The notes under the pieces were generated by a model. The model saw only the letters and a program-made list of their open reading frames with translations, made no database searches and was not told where the DNA came from. Position numbers and translations under genes: made by a program. A DNA stretch of 64,000 nucleotides from Filosporella fistucella (taxonomy: Eukaryota > Ascomycota > Leotiomycetes > Helotiales), in contig JAQJZZ010000020.1 in assembly GCA_030077755.1 (NCBI GenBank), forward strand, positions 744,001 through 808,000. The letters run 5' to 3'. This document shows positions 23,451 through 36,232 of the stretch, piece after piece (position 1 is the first letter of the stretch; the number at the start of each line of letters is the position of its first letter).

Positions 23451-26108
23451 TTAAAGGAACTCGGGAGCAGTTGCTACCAAGACGCTAAAAAGTCCAGCTC
23501 CGACTGCCACTCCACCAAGGGCTGCGTAACCAACATTCTCCAAAAGCTTCTTCAGCCTCTTCGTTGGTCGAGGTACAACACCGTGGATCTCAGGAATGGT
23601 AGGATCAACAGCTGGGAGACCTGCCAAAGCAGTTTCATTTGCAGCCAGATTTGGCGACTCTAGAGATATTCCCGAGGTGGTCGAATTGTTACCCCAGACT
23701 CTCAACTCGTTCTCTGTAACGTCAGAGATATCCTCAGCTTTACGCTTAAGATTTGTGCTTTGTATCGTGGACGAGTTGTCGATTATGTCGTTGATTTTGA
23801 TTCCCGATCGCTGATGTTGTGCAGATTGTGTCTTCGCAAAACTCGAATCTTTACTATTATTGTAGCTGAACGCACTGGTCATATCAGGCAGAGGGCTGAT
23901 TTCACGATCCACGAAGATCTTGTCATCAGGCTTGTCGAGGAAAGGGCAAGTATCACGAATTGCAAGGTTCGCATCGGCTAGGGATTCAGCACTCAGAGCG
24001 CTTCCTCGATGCATGGCGAAGTGAGGCTTTCCAAAGATGGTAGCGAGGTGGGGAACTTGGGATTTGCCTTGTTTGTCGGACGCGATTCCAAGGTACGATG
24101 ACGACTTCTTCGATTCTGGGTTGACAGAATTTTCTTCTCTCGAACTGGTTATCGTGGTACCTACGCCATTGGAGTTGAATTTTGCTTTGTTGAACTCCCT
24201 TGCCTCAAAAAAGGCGCCTTTGCCACTCTTGTCACCAAGTGATTGAGCAGTAGGTTGACCAAAAACACCTAAATCGCGAGTGCTGGTGGCAACACTACTG
24301 CGAACTGGGGTGGCGCTGATCTTGACCATTGCTGCATCGGAAGGACTTGGCTGTCTAAATAAGGAGAAACCGTGATCCAAAACCTGTCCCAAGGTGCTTG
24401 GTTGAGGCAGAGAGAAATCGTAGGGTTTGGAGCTCTCAGCTTGGTCAGCTATCTCCGAATCTGGGTCGTGGACATGAGTAAATGATCTTTGCTGTGATAT
24501 ACCATTGACTTCTGGTGCGAAATTGGCATCCATTGAATTTGGGCTCGCGAGGTCAACAGCCACACGTTGCTCCTGAATGATAGCTGGCGGCGTCGGTGCA
24601 ATAACGTCATTCCCGAAAAGCGCTCTCATACCTTCTGCTCCAGCGTCAGACAGACCAAGATCGCTCTCATCATCTTCTTTGGCTTCATTGTCGTCTGAAT
24701 CGCTTTCAGAAAGCATGACCCGAGTACGCATATCTGATATGAGGATTGGTGGGTTGTCGTGTGTCGCAATGGCAAAGCGGGTCAAGTTGGTAATGATCGG
24801 GGGTTCACGCTCTTCAACAATGTAGTCATGAAGACTCTCTCCATCGCTTTGATCTGAATCTTGCTTGAAATCCTCTTCGTCGTCCGATTCTGATTCACCA
24901 TTAATGCTTTCGTCTTCGACAATCGAGTCATCGGTCGAGCCATAATCCTTGAAGACGATTTCACCTTCGGATTGGTCGTCGGAATCAGAGGAGAAATGTG
25001 CATCTTCTTCGTCTTCAGTTTCGACGACGATTGGGGCGTTCCCAGCGTAAATTCCAATGCTAACCTCGTCTGCTCGCTGGTCGATATCAACCGGACGGCC
25101 CGACATCATCTCCAAGATACGGTTTTCGGCAGGAGTATAGCCAGTCAGGTCGATAGGATGTGGAGAAGAGTGACCAGGGGATTCGTCTCTGGTCAAATCA
25201 ATTGTATCAAAATCGGCCGTCTTTCTGCTGGACGATTCGATAGATACCCCATCTTCGCTTGATGGCTGGGCATGGTGGTCCATATCATCATCACTGAAAT
25301 CAAAATCATCTCCTTCTGCATCCTCAATATCGGATGAATCGGGAAATGCAAAAGTATTTGAAGGTCTAGAGATTATTAGTATGAGCCTGTCCTTGAATGG
25401 GGTGACCAATGTGTCATACTTGTATGGACCGAACCTGTAGTTCACTCTGAAAGTACAAGCTGGGAAGGTCTCTGGACCACGTCTGACCTCGGCCCCAAAT
25501 ACAATGATATCGCCATCGTTGATCGGCATGGGAGATTTTCGGGGGAGCTCCGAGTCGTTCAAGAAGGTTCCATGCATAGATCCGATGTCTTGGATGGTTA
25601 TGTTCTGGGAGCAATTAGCACTGATTATATATGGATTGGAGAATAGTTACCCTATCCATAGGATTCATCGATATCTTTGCATGATCCCGGGACATGACGG
25701 GGCTGTCAAACCATGCATTGTTTGTAGCACCGAGAAGTCCTTTGCTGACGCTCTTGGAAGCTCTGCCAACAGAGATATCAGGGTTTTCGTGGTTGAGGGT
25801 GAGCACTCGTTGAGAAGGAGACACATCGTCGTTGATGGCTGTGAGAATGATTCTGACTAGTAGATGGTTAGTACTTGACGATGACTTCATGTGACATATC
25901 TTGAAGAACGGAGGGGACGGGAAGAGAAAGGAAGCGATGGAAGAAAGATAAACACTCCGCAGATTCTCATCATGACACTTTTTGGGTCTTTCAGAATATA
26001 GAATCCTGCTGATCAGGCTGCCACTGGCAGATACTCATCACAACTCATCACAGCCTCACCCTGAACATCGCAAGACCACAGGATGATAAACATACCTTGG
26101 GTATCCAT
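23451..26108 (-). CDS. FHA-domain protein with hydrophobic C-terminal tail
   Basis: Phosphothreonine-binding FHA protein, probably membrane-tethered. Exons: 26108-26096 (a tiny exon, MDTQ), 25856-25651, and 25604-23451. The third exon probably contains a 54-nt intron at 25419-25366 that has no stop. Length is 772 residues with that intron removed, 790 with it retained. The FHA fold shows in order: SVGRASK, WFDSPVMSRDHAKI, NITIQDIGSMHGTFLND and DGDIIVFGAEV, within roughly residues 10-110. The long middle is acidic and disordered (many D/E/S runs). The end is basic (RPTKRLKKLL), followed by a hydrophobic, Gly-rich stretch (YAALGGVAVGAGLFSVLVA) that resembles a tail anchor. FHA plus tail anchor recalls SLMAP/Far9/Far10 of the STRIPAK complex, but I see no coiled coil, so that link is weak. 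Its start is 919 bp from the divergent IFRD gene. Confidence 0.87.
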
Positions 26109-27026
26109 CTTGAAGAGCTATAATCTGCGAACAATCCTCTAGAACGTTGAATAGATTTAAGGCCCAGCCAAATGAAAGAAACTAGGAGGGATTGTGGAGA
26201 GTTGTCAAACCCAAGTCGAGGGGTGATGCGAATCGATCGGGTTGTCGGACTGAAACACCGTCGAGGTAGGTCGTTGCAGGGACTCTTCGAGGACTCGAAA
26301 TCTCGAAGAAAGCCCTACTCAGAGAGCGAGAATACAGCAGCAGTAGCAGAAGTTTTGTTATCACAAAGAAGTATGAAGTTGTAATGTTCAAAAGGAATGA
26401 GGTTGGAAGGGACGTTGCGGGGTGATGTCGAAAGGCAGCAGCGACCCTAGACGAGCACCTCCTATCGCTTCCTTATCAATACGCTAAGCCGGCAACCCTG
26501 TACAGACAATCAAATGGTCGAATTCACCTTCGGTGAGTTGACTCATTAATTCACTCGAAAGTATCTATTCCTGATCATGGAAGGGTTTGCAAGAGCTCAG
26601 GGACCGATTCTTGACAAGATTTACTAGAACAATACACGATCTTGCCCTCATCAAATGTGGTAGTCTTTGTAAAATCGTATGAGGTGTCGATGACCACTTC
26701 GCTGGCCCGAAAGCGGCTAAGATAGTAAAGTGGAGCTCTGGAACCTTGGATGATCTACTTGCTAACTCCGTCTAAAGACTTGCCATCCTTTTCAACACCA
26801 TTTCACTTTTCAAATACTTTTCACTTACAACAAAATCTTGCTTAGCCGACCGTTCTTCTCTGACTCACATGGAGGAATTACTGCACACACATTCACAGAT
26901 ACCTTTCGACCGAGCTTTGCAATAACCACAATATTTTCGATTTAAAGAAGAACCCCGCATACAACATCCAACCTTTTTCTCCCTCCGCATATTGCATTTG
27001 CTCTTTCGACAAGGAAATCTATCACC
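26109..27026. promoter_or_regulatory. Shared divergent promoter, FHA gene and IFRD gene
   Basis: The two starts face away from each other across about 0.9 kb, so both promoters must lie here. I see no TATA box in a convincing position. A cagcagcagtagcag run lies near 26334-26348. Upstream of 27027, from about 26800, the strand is rich in C and T (tttcaacaccatttcacttttc), as is common in fungal leaders. Confidence 0.45.
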
Positions 27027-28436
27027 ATGCACGATCTACGACGCCAGGCTCTTGAGAGCGGCAAGACTGTTTCGAAGAAAGCACAGTCGCGGATGTCGTC
27101 GCGAGCATCCTCAACCGCAAATTCACGCTCAAACTCGAGAACTGTTTCTAGGCATGGATCAGATGATGAAGAAGGAAATCTGAGTGACAGCACCAACTGG
27201 AGGTTTGGAATTTGCTCCCATCTTTCCGGAATACATTTTGACAGAACCTAGTGTTAACTCGATCGATGATATGCTTGCAACTGATCTGCCCGAAGATACT
27301 TCCGAGGCGTGGAAGCAGGATCTCGGTGATCGCGTCGAAGAAATCATAGATAGAAAGCGCAGCAGTGTTCAAGGAAGAGAGTCGGCTCTGGCGCAATATA
27401 TACACATTCTCATGAGCCGTTATGTTCACGACGAGATCAAGAACAAGACCTCGGAGTTATTCCCTGCCTTTCTGAAGAGCATCAAGGGAGACAGCAGCGA
27501 AAAAGAATCATGCTTGGCTCTACGAGGTTCGTCCCATTTTGTTTCGAGTTCGTCACTTACTAACTGATATTCCTAGCGATCGCACTTACTCTCATCACTG
27601 TACCCTCCGAAACTGCATACGATGCCATTCTCCAGCCTCTTAAGCGCACTTACACTTCTTCCGAGTTTTATTCTGTTAAAGCCGTTGCCATCCATGCGTT
27701 GAGCGCGTCGGCCATCTATGGTGGCGCATCGGACTCTGAAATCGAAGAGATCATGGATGAATTCTTGGAGATCGTTGAGTCAGATGGTAATTCCATCGAA
27801 GCTGGTGATAGTGGAGAAGTTGTAAAGGCAGCTTCTGAAGCTTGGGGTTTCTTGGCTACATACATTGATGATATGGAAGACAAGACCGAGACAGCCATGG
27901 ATGCATTTGTGGAGCAACTGGAGAGCAGTGATACCACTGTTCAGGTTGCCGCTGGAGAAAATATTGCCCTTCTTTACGAGAAGAGCTATACTCCTCGAGA
28001 GGCGGACGATGAACCAGCAAGTGATGCAGAAGACGACAGCATCGATTCCACTTATGTCAAGCGCTACGAGGTATACCGACAACACAAGCAACTTGAGCAT
28101 ACAATTTCTGAGCTTGCTAAGGAATCTTCCAAGAGAATTGCAAAGAAAGACAGGAAGGTTCTTCACTCCAACTTTTCTGACATCCTCAGCACTATTGAGC
28201 ATCCAGCGCGTGGACCAAGATATAGCAAGGCAATCGATAATCAAACTGGCAAAATCTATGGCTCGAGATTGACTGTACGCATCCACAAGACAGGTAGCAT
28301 GAAGATAGATAGATGGTGGAAACTTCTTAGACTCCAGGCACTTAGAAGAATTCTCGGGGGTGGATTCGTTGTTCATTACGAGAATAACGAGGTGGTCTTT
28401 GACAGCCTGCCAATCATGATTTTGGCGGATGCATAA
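27027..28436 (+). CDS. Interferon-related developmental regulator (IFRD) family protein
   Basis: Fungal member of the IFRD1/IFRD2 family (Pfam IFRD), an armadillo-like helical-repeat protein. Animal members act in transcriptional co-regulation and bind idle ribosomes; the fungal role is not established. Exons are 27027-27202, 27252-27526 and 27577-28436, giving 436 residues. The Ser/Arg-rich N terminus (SRMSSRASSTANSRSNSR) precedes the IFRD core: VNSIDDMLATDLPEDT, DRKRSSVQGRESALAQY, YGGASDSEIEEIMD, AAGENIALLYEKSYT. The C-terminal part contains KDRKVLHSNFSDIL, GPRYSKAIDNQTGKIYGSR and RIHKTGSMKIDRWWKL, the conserved end of the family. Both introns are about 50 nt; the second carries TTACTAAC. 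Joins are phase-consistent, and the reading frame is intact. Confidence 0.92.
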
Positions 28437-30390
28437 ACGATGGATTGAGGAAATTAGTAGATACCCAGGTTTAGGGGAGGTAGATTGATTTTTAGCACAA
28501 GCAGTTAGGCTAGGGAGTTCAGCATGCAACGATCATAGGCGTCAGGTACAGAGGGCATAATGGTACACTTGTTGATTTTCTATTGAAGATGCTGGTCACA
28601 TAATACCCTCTTGTTTCCTGGCTGGCAGGGTATTTGGTTTACGGCCTGTTTTTACTGCTGCTATAGAAGCACAAGAGCGATGGTATTTCATTTACACAAC
28701 CCACAGCCAGACTTTGATTTTGTGCGTGTAACCTCAGTTCACAGGTTAATGCCCTACCTATCATCATATGCTTAATTTTGTCAGCCTCAGGAATGAGCTG
28801 ATAATGATCAGTCATTTCTCACACCGAGGTTCGGTGAACTCCAGCCTCTGGGATCAAATCACAATGGTTGTTTCACCACCAGCGGCTCTGCTCTAATCCC
28901 ACTTGGTCACTGGACGGTCATGAGCACCCAAGCTGGGCGTAGGATAAAAAGGAACTTTCCCGGAGGATCAGCATATATTATGCGGCCCTGTTATGAAAAT
29001 TATGCCTCGTCGCTTCTTGATAATCTGGTGTCGTACTTCCTTCCTCTGTTTGCAGACTTCTCCAGCAACACAAATCTCTCAGATCGCCGAGACAGCAGCA
29101 CACGAACCTCGAAAGGTTAAATTACCAAAGCCCAATTATTTTCTTTTGTCATCATCTTGAACAGTGCCAAAGTGCCATCTCCGTAGCAACGAAACTTTGT
29201 GACTTTTCAGGAAGCCAAAAAACGGGGCTTTTGGTGAACCAAGCTCGAGAGGGTTTGGTGCCCGAAAGCACCCCTGCGATTTCCCGTAAATTCGATATCA
29301 AACAACGTTTCCCCTCGCATACAAGTCCGTAATCATTCTTCAATGACATGTATAACTTCAAGACATGTTTTGTTTGCGCTCGAGTCTCTGCTCTGTAATC
29401 TACAATCTTCACTTCGGAGGCGAATGTTGAGAGACAGGTTCGTGACGATCACAGGTCGGTTCGAATTGCATGCACCACTGCAGGAGTACAGTAGCACATG
29501 CAGCGAACCGCAGTCGAAGGCTGGCTTTGACGAAGTAATTGGCTCGATGGGAGTTGAGGGGAGGCAAAACCGTAGCAAATAAGGCACTGCCACAACAGAA
29601 GGGCTCGTCAGATCATGGCAAAGCGTGGGAGATAGTGAAGGATTGTCTGGTCAGAAAGGCAACGTCGTCAAGTTTGTGCCATGTCGCTGTGAGGTTGGAG
29701 AATCGTCTGCAAAGCGACGACGAGAGTTGGAACAGAATGTCAAAATATAAAGTCCCGTTCGGGAGTCCCACAACGTCGCATGGAGGTGAATCGTTCGTTA
29801 TTTAGTACCGCAAAATAGCCAAATCGGGGGCCAGGGCTCCGTTGGTGACCCAGTCAAAGCTTCAAAATATTATGATAGGCTAAGTTGTGTTGTGCCAACT
29901 CACACCTCAACCATCCTCGTCCTCGCACCGCACCGCTCCCAGCCCACCACCCCAATTGCCAGTCCCAGGCCTAGTCGAAGTCTACAGCCAGTTTTCCCCC
30001 CCATCCCATAATAGAGCTTCTATCGTTCAGTTTTAGACCTCGTCCGACTCGACATACCCATTGGATTTCTTGGATTCCTGGCTACCTGGTTTGATCGCAT
30101 CACATCCATCGAATCCATCCTCGATTCTCCAGTTTCTTTTTGCGCAGTGCTCCATCTGCAACTGCAACACTGCTCCACTCCACAGCCTTTCAACAGCCGA
30201 ACGGTGCTCCGTACGGTACGAGTGGTGGACTCCAGCTGTGCCATCCCAGCACTCGATAGGTACCTACCTGTATCTTGCGTCCAAGAATCACCCAGCCTCT
30301 TCGGAACTTCGTACCATCTCGGCGCCAACAAACAAGAATATTACTCCCATGTATCCTCTCTACACTCTCGGTTGACCTTGAGTTGCCAGT
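28437..30390. other. Intergenic region, no gene seen
   Basis: IFRD 3' UTR followed by about 1.5 kb with only short, domain-free ORFs on both strands (28920-29120, 29343-29582, 29539-29805). The CT-rich stretch 29900-30390 is most likely the promoter and leader of the next plus-strand gene. Confidence 0.45.
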
Positions 30391-33300
30391 ATGGGAGTCG
30401 AACGAAAATTCCAAGTTCCGGCACCTACAGAGACAGATTCGACGACCGGAGGCACCGAGACTGGAGGCACTGAGATTGGCACAACAGTCACAGGCAAGAG
30501 TCAGTACACATTGCCAGAGGACGGGAGCCCTGTTACGATAGCTACAAGGCGCAAGAAGCACGACAAGGACGGAGGAACGGCTAGTCTTCTCATTGAGTGT
30601 TAGTAATCTCTATGGCTTCTTTGTCTTCAGCCTCTCAAGATATCGCATGTTTTGGACAATGCTGACTAGAATTTTCCAGACTTCGAAGGCGGGGGACAAG
30701 GCAGTCAGACTGAATCCCGACGACCATCTGTTAGAGTCAAGGTCACACCATCTTCGAAAAATAAGAATCGCTCATCGAATGACCATATCCAAATCACCGA
30801 GAGAAAAGGTACTCGCAAGGCATCATATACTCAACGGATTCCACTCCATAATACCAGAGATAAATCACCCGGAGTTGAAGAAGACGATAACAGCATACAC
30901 TCATATCGCTCAGCTACAGAAGAATCAAACGTTACATCTAGAGGAGGCGGCCCAATTGAGGTCGAGATCATGCCGAGACGTCACGGAAGTCCGTTAATAC
31001 CAACCACTGAAAGCAAAACCAGTTCGAGGTACAAGCAACAAAATGCGTCAGACATATCATCCATGCCGGCCGACAGCTTCCTCGATGGCAAGTCGCATAC
31101 CCCGGAACGAAAGCGCAGTCGAAGCTTATCCCGGGGTGAGGCATTGGCTGCTGGCGCTGCCAGTGGTCTCGTCGCCGGCGCTGTAGCTGATAAGTTGAGA
31201 ACACCTTCGCGGCGGCGTAGTCGTAGTCTGAGTCGAGAGCGAATAGTGGCACAAAAGGCAGTAGAAAAAGTGCGCGGTGAAAAATCAGAGCGCCGGCGCA
31301 AACATCGCAGCAGAAGCCGAAGTGTTAGTGGCGAACATTCTGTAGAGAGCATGAAATCGCCGAGGAGACGATCGAGTAGGAGCCACCATGAGGAGTCTTT
31401 AGTATCTGGTGTCGATTCAAGTCTGCTGAACTCAAGAGTGAGTGGCAAATCTGGTGATGCTTACTCTTTCCGGTCTGGAACCTCAAAATCGTCAATCAAC
31501 AACCCAAAATTACTGGAGACTGTGGAGGATGCTATTCGAAGACTTATCCTACCGGAATTGACCGCTTTGAAGAGAGAGCAGAGCAAGCATGCCAGTCGGG
31601 ACCGAGACCGAGATCGCCGTGGATCAATCACTTCAGGAAGTGGCATATCCAGAGACTCGAGAGAGGAATTCTCAAGCTCGAGACGATTGTCGGACCGCGG
31701 AACCAGTACGGATAGCTCAAGCAAGCCGAAGGTGATACTAAATGATACTGAGGTCCTGTCTGGAAATACTATCAAAGGTCGTAAGGACAAGAACATCGAT
31801 CGTGTCAAGCTGGAAGACTCTCCTCGCAGCTTTGAGCGAGAGACATCTGAGGAGACTGTGATTCAAGATGGGACTCCCCGAAAAAAGCGAAGCAGTGATA
31901 AGCATCGAGGTCTGGAAGGAGCTGCTGTTGGAGCAGGATTGGGAGCTTTAGCCAGTGCAGCACTTCACAAGCACGCGTCCCAGGACTCGATAGAGCGTGA
32001 GAGAAAGGAACGCCGGCGACGAAGAACGAAGAGTCGAAGCAGAAGTGATATTGCAGAGAGTTTTGAAGAGCGCGAACATGAAACGGTCCCACCAATGCCG
32101 CTGATGAGCGATATCAATGCATCGGAGATAACCAGAAGCTCTATCTTATCAGCAGATACCGAGCGCCCTCATTCAGCAAGTCAAGAGCGCGTTACTCCTA
32201 TCAGAGAAGTTGCTCGTGGGATTGCCTCTCCTGCTTCAAGGACACCCACTCGAACACCTGTTGCTTTGCAAAAAGGTCTCGGTACTCAACATTCCAATTT
32301 TTCGCGGGGTAACCTCAGTCTGGGCAGCCCTGGTGAGCAGATTCACGAGGAAGAATATGAAATAGACGAACATGGACGCAAAATCCCTATTCGATATTCA
32401 CCTGAACAAGATGACGAGTCTGTGGTGGAGGAAGATTTCAACGCGAACCGCTCTCATACTGTAGCGGCTGGACTTGCTGGTGCTGCTGCAGGTGCCGGTT
32501 TAGCAGCCGCGGCTATGCACAATCGACATCAAGAAGATGATCACGAGGATTCAGAGCTTCTTGAAGACGAGCATCATAACGATTACTATCATCAAGAAGT
32601 ACCTCCTCCATTGCGCTACGTGCCTTATGCGCAAGAACGACGTGGATTGAGTCCAATCCAGAGTGTCTCAGGCTACACTGAAGGCGATCCTGACATCCAA
32701 CAAAGAGATTCTAGATTGACGCACAGCACCGGTTCCTACTCGTCATTGAACAAATCAGTTCCCCATAACTCCGGAAAGTCCATCAGATCCCTCGATTCTC
32801 TTGGAAATGTACATGGGAATCGTCATGACTTTGCAGAAGTTCGACAAGGCGGATTGACCGACTCTGAACTTACCCAGGATCAAGATGGAGAATACTGGGA
32901 GGAGCAGCACCGAGAAAATGATCGAAACAGGGATCTTGATTCAAAAAGCTATCGCAGTTCCGATTCCCGACTCGATCGCGACCACATCACCAGTTATACA
33001 GATGATGGCATGGACTCACCTAAACTCAGCCGTGTTGCTGCTGGCCAAAATGTCCGTGGAATCGGAGCCAATCCTAATTTTGTCCACACCCCAGTCGGGG
33101 TGGAATCTGCTGTTGCATCATTAGTGAATGCCTCCGAACTCACTGGGGAATCTGGATATTCCGGAAACTCTGGAAACAATGGCCACTTCGATCGAGAACG
33201 TCGAGAATCAGTTGCTTCTTTCGAAGATGGCTCAGAGAGACATTTTACAAGTCGTGGCAACAGTCCCACAAAGCGCGAGATAAACAGAGAGTATGAGTAC

Positions 33301-36232
33301 AGTGAATCCGGACGAGGCACTCCAAGTAATCGTGGCAGCCCATCAAAATACGCTGAAGAGTATGATCTTGATGAAAACGGACGAAAGGTTGCCATGCCAA
33401 AATACAAAAATTCTCATGCTACCGAGAAAGCATTGGCTGCTGGAGCAGCTGCAGTGCTCGCTGGTGGTGGACTTATGGCCGCTCGCCACAACAAAAAGAC
33501 GTCTTCAGCTGATCAAATTGAGTATGAAGACAGGCTCGAACACACTGGAGCACCTTTACATAAATCATTCAAGGACCGTGCTCTGGAAGGACAAGGACAA
33601 ATTCCATCTCCACGTCACAGCATTGATGCTCCTCTTAGCGAGGCTATGAGCCATGAGCAACTCAAGATGAGTGCCAGTGGCATCCCCGATCTTCATGACC
33701 CGATGCCAGAGATTGGCTATGGTGATGACCAATCTGATGTCACGACAAACCCATCTGTCATCCATGGACCAATCGGTGGGACACAAGAAACTAGCAGAGA
33801 TCACTGGCCTTCAAAGCCAACTCCTCCCCAGCAGCATTTTGATACTAAATCTGATCGCTCAAGAAAATCAGACTCTAACTTGAAAGCTGCTGAGGCTGCG
33901 CTTGTTGGTGCTGCTATTGGAGCTGGTGGTGCAGCAGCTGTTGCGCATCATAATCGTGAAGTTAGCCAAGATCATGACGAGGATTGGCATAGGACATCCG
34001 GGGAGAGAAAGCGAGACACTCTAATCACCAACCCTTATGAAGGCACGAGTCCAATCGCTGCCATTGGAGGTGGTCTTGATCGTGATCTTCTTGGTCAGTC
34101 TGGATATCAGGACTTACCAAATGGTTTCGCTCCTTCAAAGCTCAATTATCAAGGTGTGAGATCTCCTGCGTCTGCTAGAGATAGAGATGAGGGATACATT
34201 TCATCTGCACCAAATGCTCGTTCTCCTGGCGCTTTGACTCCCGAGCAAAGAGCTAAGGGTGTTGGGTTCCTTGATCAAGATCTTGGTGAGAATGATATGG
34301 CTGGTGGTGATCCATTCTATGATCCAAAGCACTCTCGACATCTCAGTGGCATGTCACATGGCATGGGATCGCCTATTTACGATAGTGCGACAGGAAATGG
34401 AATTGATCGTATTCAATCAAAGGATATTGTTGCGTTGATGGACCACGTAAGTTGAAACTATCTTCCAAGGACTTCCTACTAACAAAAACCAGCTCACTGT
34501 TCGCGATGCTCAAAGAAGTGCTCGTGACACTGAGATACTTGTAACGCTCGTTAGAGCTGCCGCTGAGATGCGAACCTCTTTCGATGATATGAAGCGCCTG
34601 CTTGCTGATACTGAGGATGTCATCATCACTGAGGTTCAAGCAAACACAGAGAAGTCTGTTCAAAAAGTCATCAATGGTCCAAGACCTCAACCACAGAGTA
34701 CAGCACGATCTATTCGACAAGGTTCTCAGGATGACATGTACGACGACATCCCAAATAAAAAGCGAAACGTATTCAGGAGAGCGTTGAAGGGTTTGAGCAT
34801 GAAGAGTTCCAATGACCTCGGGAAGATTGAGGATATGCTTGTACAATTACTTGGAGAAGTAGAAGGCTTGAAGGTCGCTCAAGGTTTGAAGCAGGATGGT
34901 CACCCAGGCGAATCTTATGATGATCTCCATCAAGAAGGAAACTACGAGAACGATCGTGGTTACGAGCCAGAAGGAAATGCCGGGACATCTACTGCAAGCC
35001 ATGCTAGCCAATCTGGTCACCTCTCAATTCCACAGTCTCGTGGGGCCAGTGCCCAAAGAGGATACGATGCCCGTAAATATTCAGATCATCGCATCAGCAC
35101 CGTTCCCGAAGGTGACGAAGAGGAATTTGAGCATCACGAGCCTTTGGCCATAAATACACAGCAGTTTTTGAACGACGACCATCTTCTCACACCCACACGC
35201 GAGGTACCTCGTGGTGGATCGGCTCCCCTTGGTACACCACCTCAACAATATGTTGCTCCTGCTTCTCTAAGCAACGAAAACACACCAAAAACCGACAAGA
35301 GCAAGAAGCATAAATCGAGCAGTTCCTCGGGATGGATTCCCAAGGTATCTCGTTGGTCCGAGACAACAGCTTCGACAGTTTTACGTGGGTTCCGAAGTAG
35401 TGGTCGTAACAGTGGACGTAAAGGAGAAGATCAATATGCGGATCCACCTTCCAGATCTGGATCTGACCTTGGACAATACGCTGATCACGATCCATATGGT
35501 GATGACAAGCTGCATTCTGGATTTTCGCAAGATCAACTTCAACAGTATGATGAGAATGTACATCCAGCCTCTTTGCTCCCTCCCGAGGATCCCAAGTATA
35601 AAGCTCATCGCAACTCGTTGAACCTTCAACATCCACAACCAAGACCTGGACCAACTCATCGTCACCAGACTGCTCTCGAATCCCAGGCTGTGAACTTTGA
35701 CTCGCCTATGTCTCCTCGATCATTAGATTGGGGATCACAAACCAGCCTTAATAGACTTCCACCCCAGCAGACTAATCGCTATAGCGATGGAACGAACAAT
35801 ACGGGGAGAATGTCACCAATCTCAGACGGAGGGTATTCTAATGGATCGGCTTCCAATCAACCTCCTGCTCGACCACCGAAAGAGCCATTGGCCCCTGAGA
35901 GACCTCCAAAGATTCGGTCTGGTAAATTGACGAAGCCAAGTCCGTTGAGCAATGAGCACCTGCCTATGGACTATTCACCAGGTGGATCACCAAGATCAGC
36001 GGCGAGGAAGTTATCTGGGTCATTGGGTGTTCCAACTCGGAAACCCACCGGACCAAGAAGCATGAGTTCAGCATCCAAGAGTGGTGATTTGACTCGTGAT
36101 GAAACAGTCATCCGAAGAAATAGAAATCGAGGTAAGCAGTGAATTGTACTTGACATTTTTTTCACCCTAACTTTTGTAGATACATTTGGCACGATAGCAA
36201 GTAATCACAGCGGCGAGTCGGAGACGTTTTGA
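30391..36232 (+). CDS. Giant disordered protein with five Gly/Ala-rich segments
   Basis: Unrecognised large protein of 1,888 residues. Exons: 30391-30598, 30680-34446, 34493-36131 and 36180-36232, all phase-consistent. The N-terminal third is Arg/Ser-rich (RSRSLSR, RRRKHRSRSRS). Five hydrophobic Gly/Ala segments of about 20 residues lie at roughly 222-244, 480-500, 664-684, 984-1009 and 1136-1163, for example GEALAAGAASGLVAGAVADK and AAGLAGAAAGAGLAAAAMH. They look like glycine-zipper helices. A motif IDEHGRKIP recurs as LDENGRKVA (residues about 631 and 966). A conserved-looking helix VEDAIRRLILPELTALKREQ lies near residue 340. After exon 3 begins there is a helical, possibly coiled-coil part (TVRDAQRSARDTEILVTLVR; KIEDMLVQLLGEVEGLKV). 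The C terminus is Pro-rich and basic. This layout suggests a cortical or septal scaffold, but that is inference only. Confidence 0.85.
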
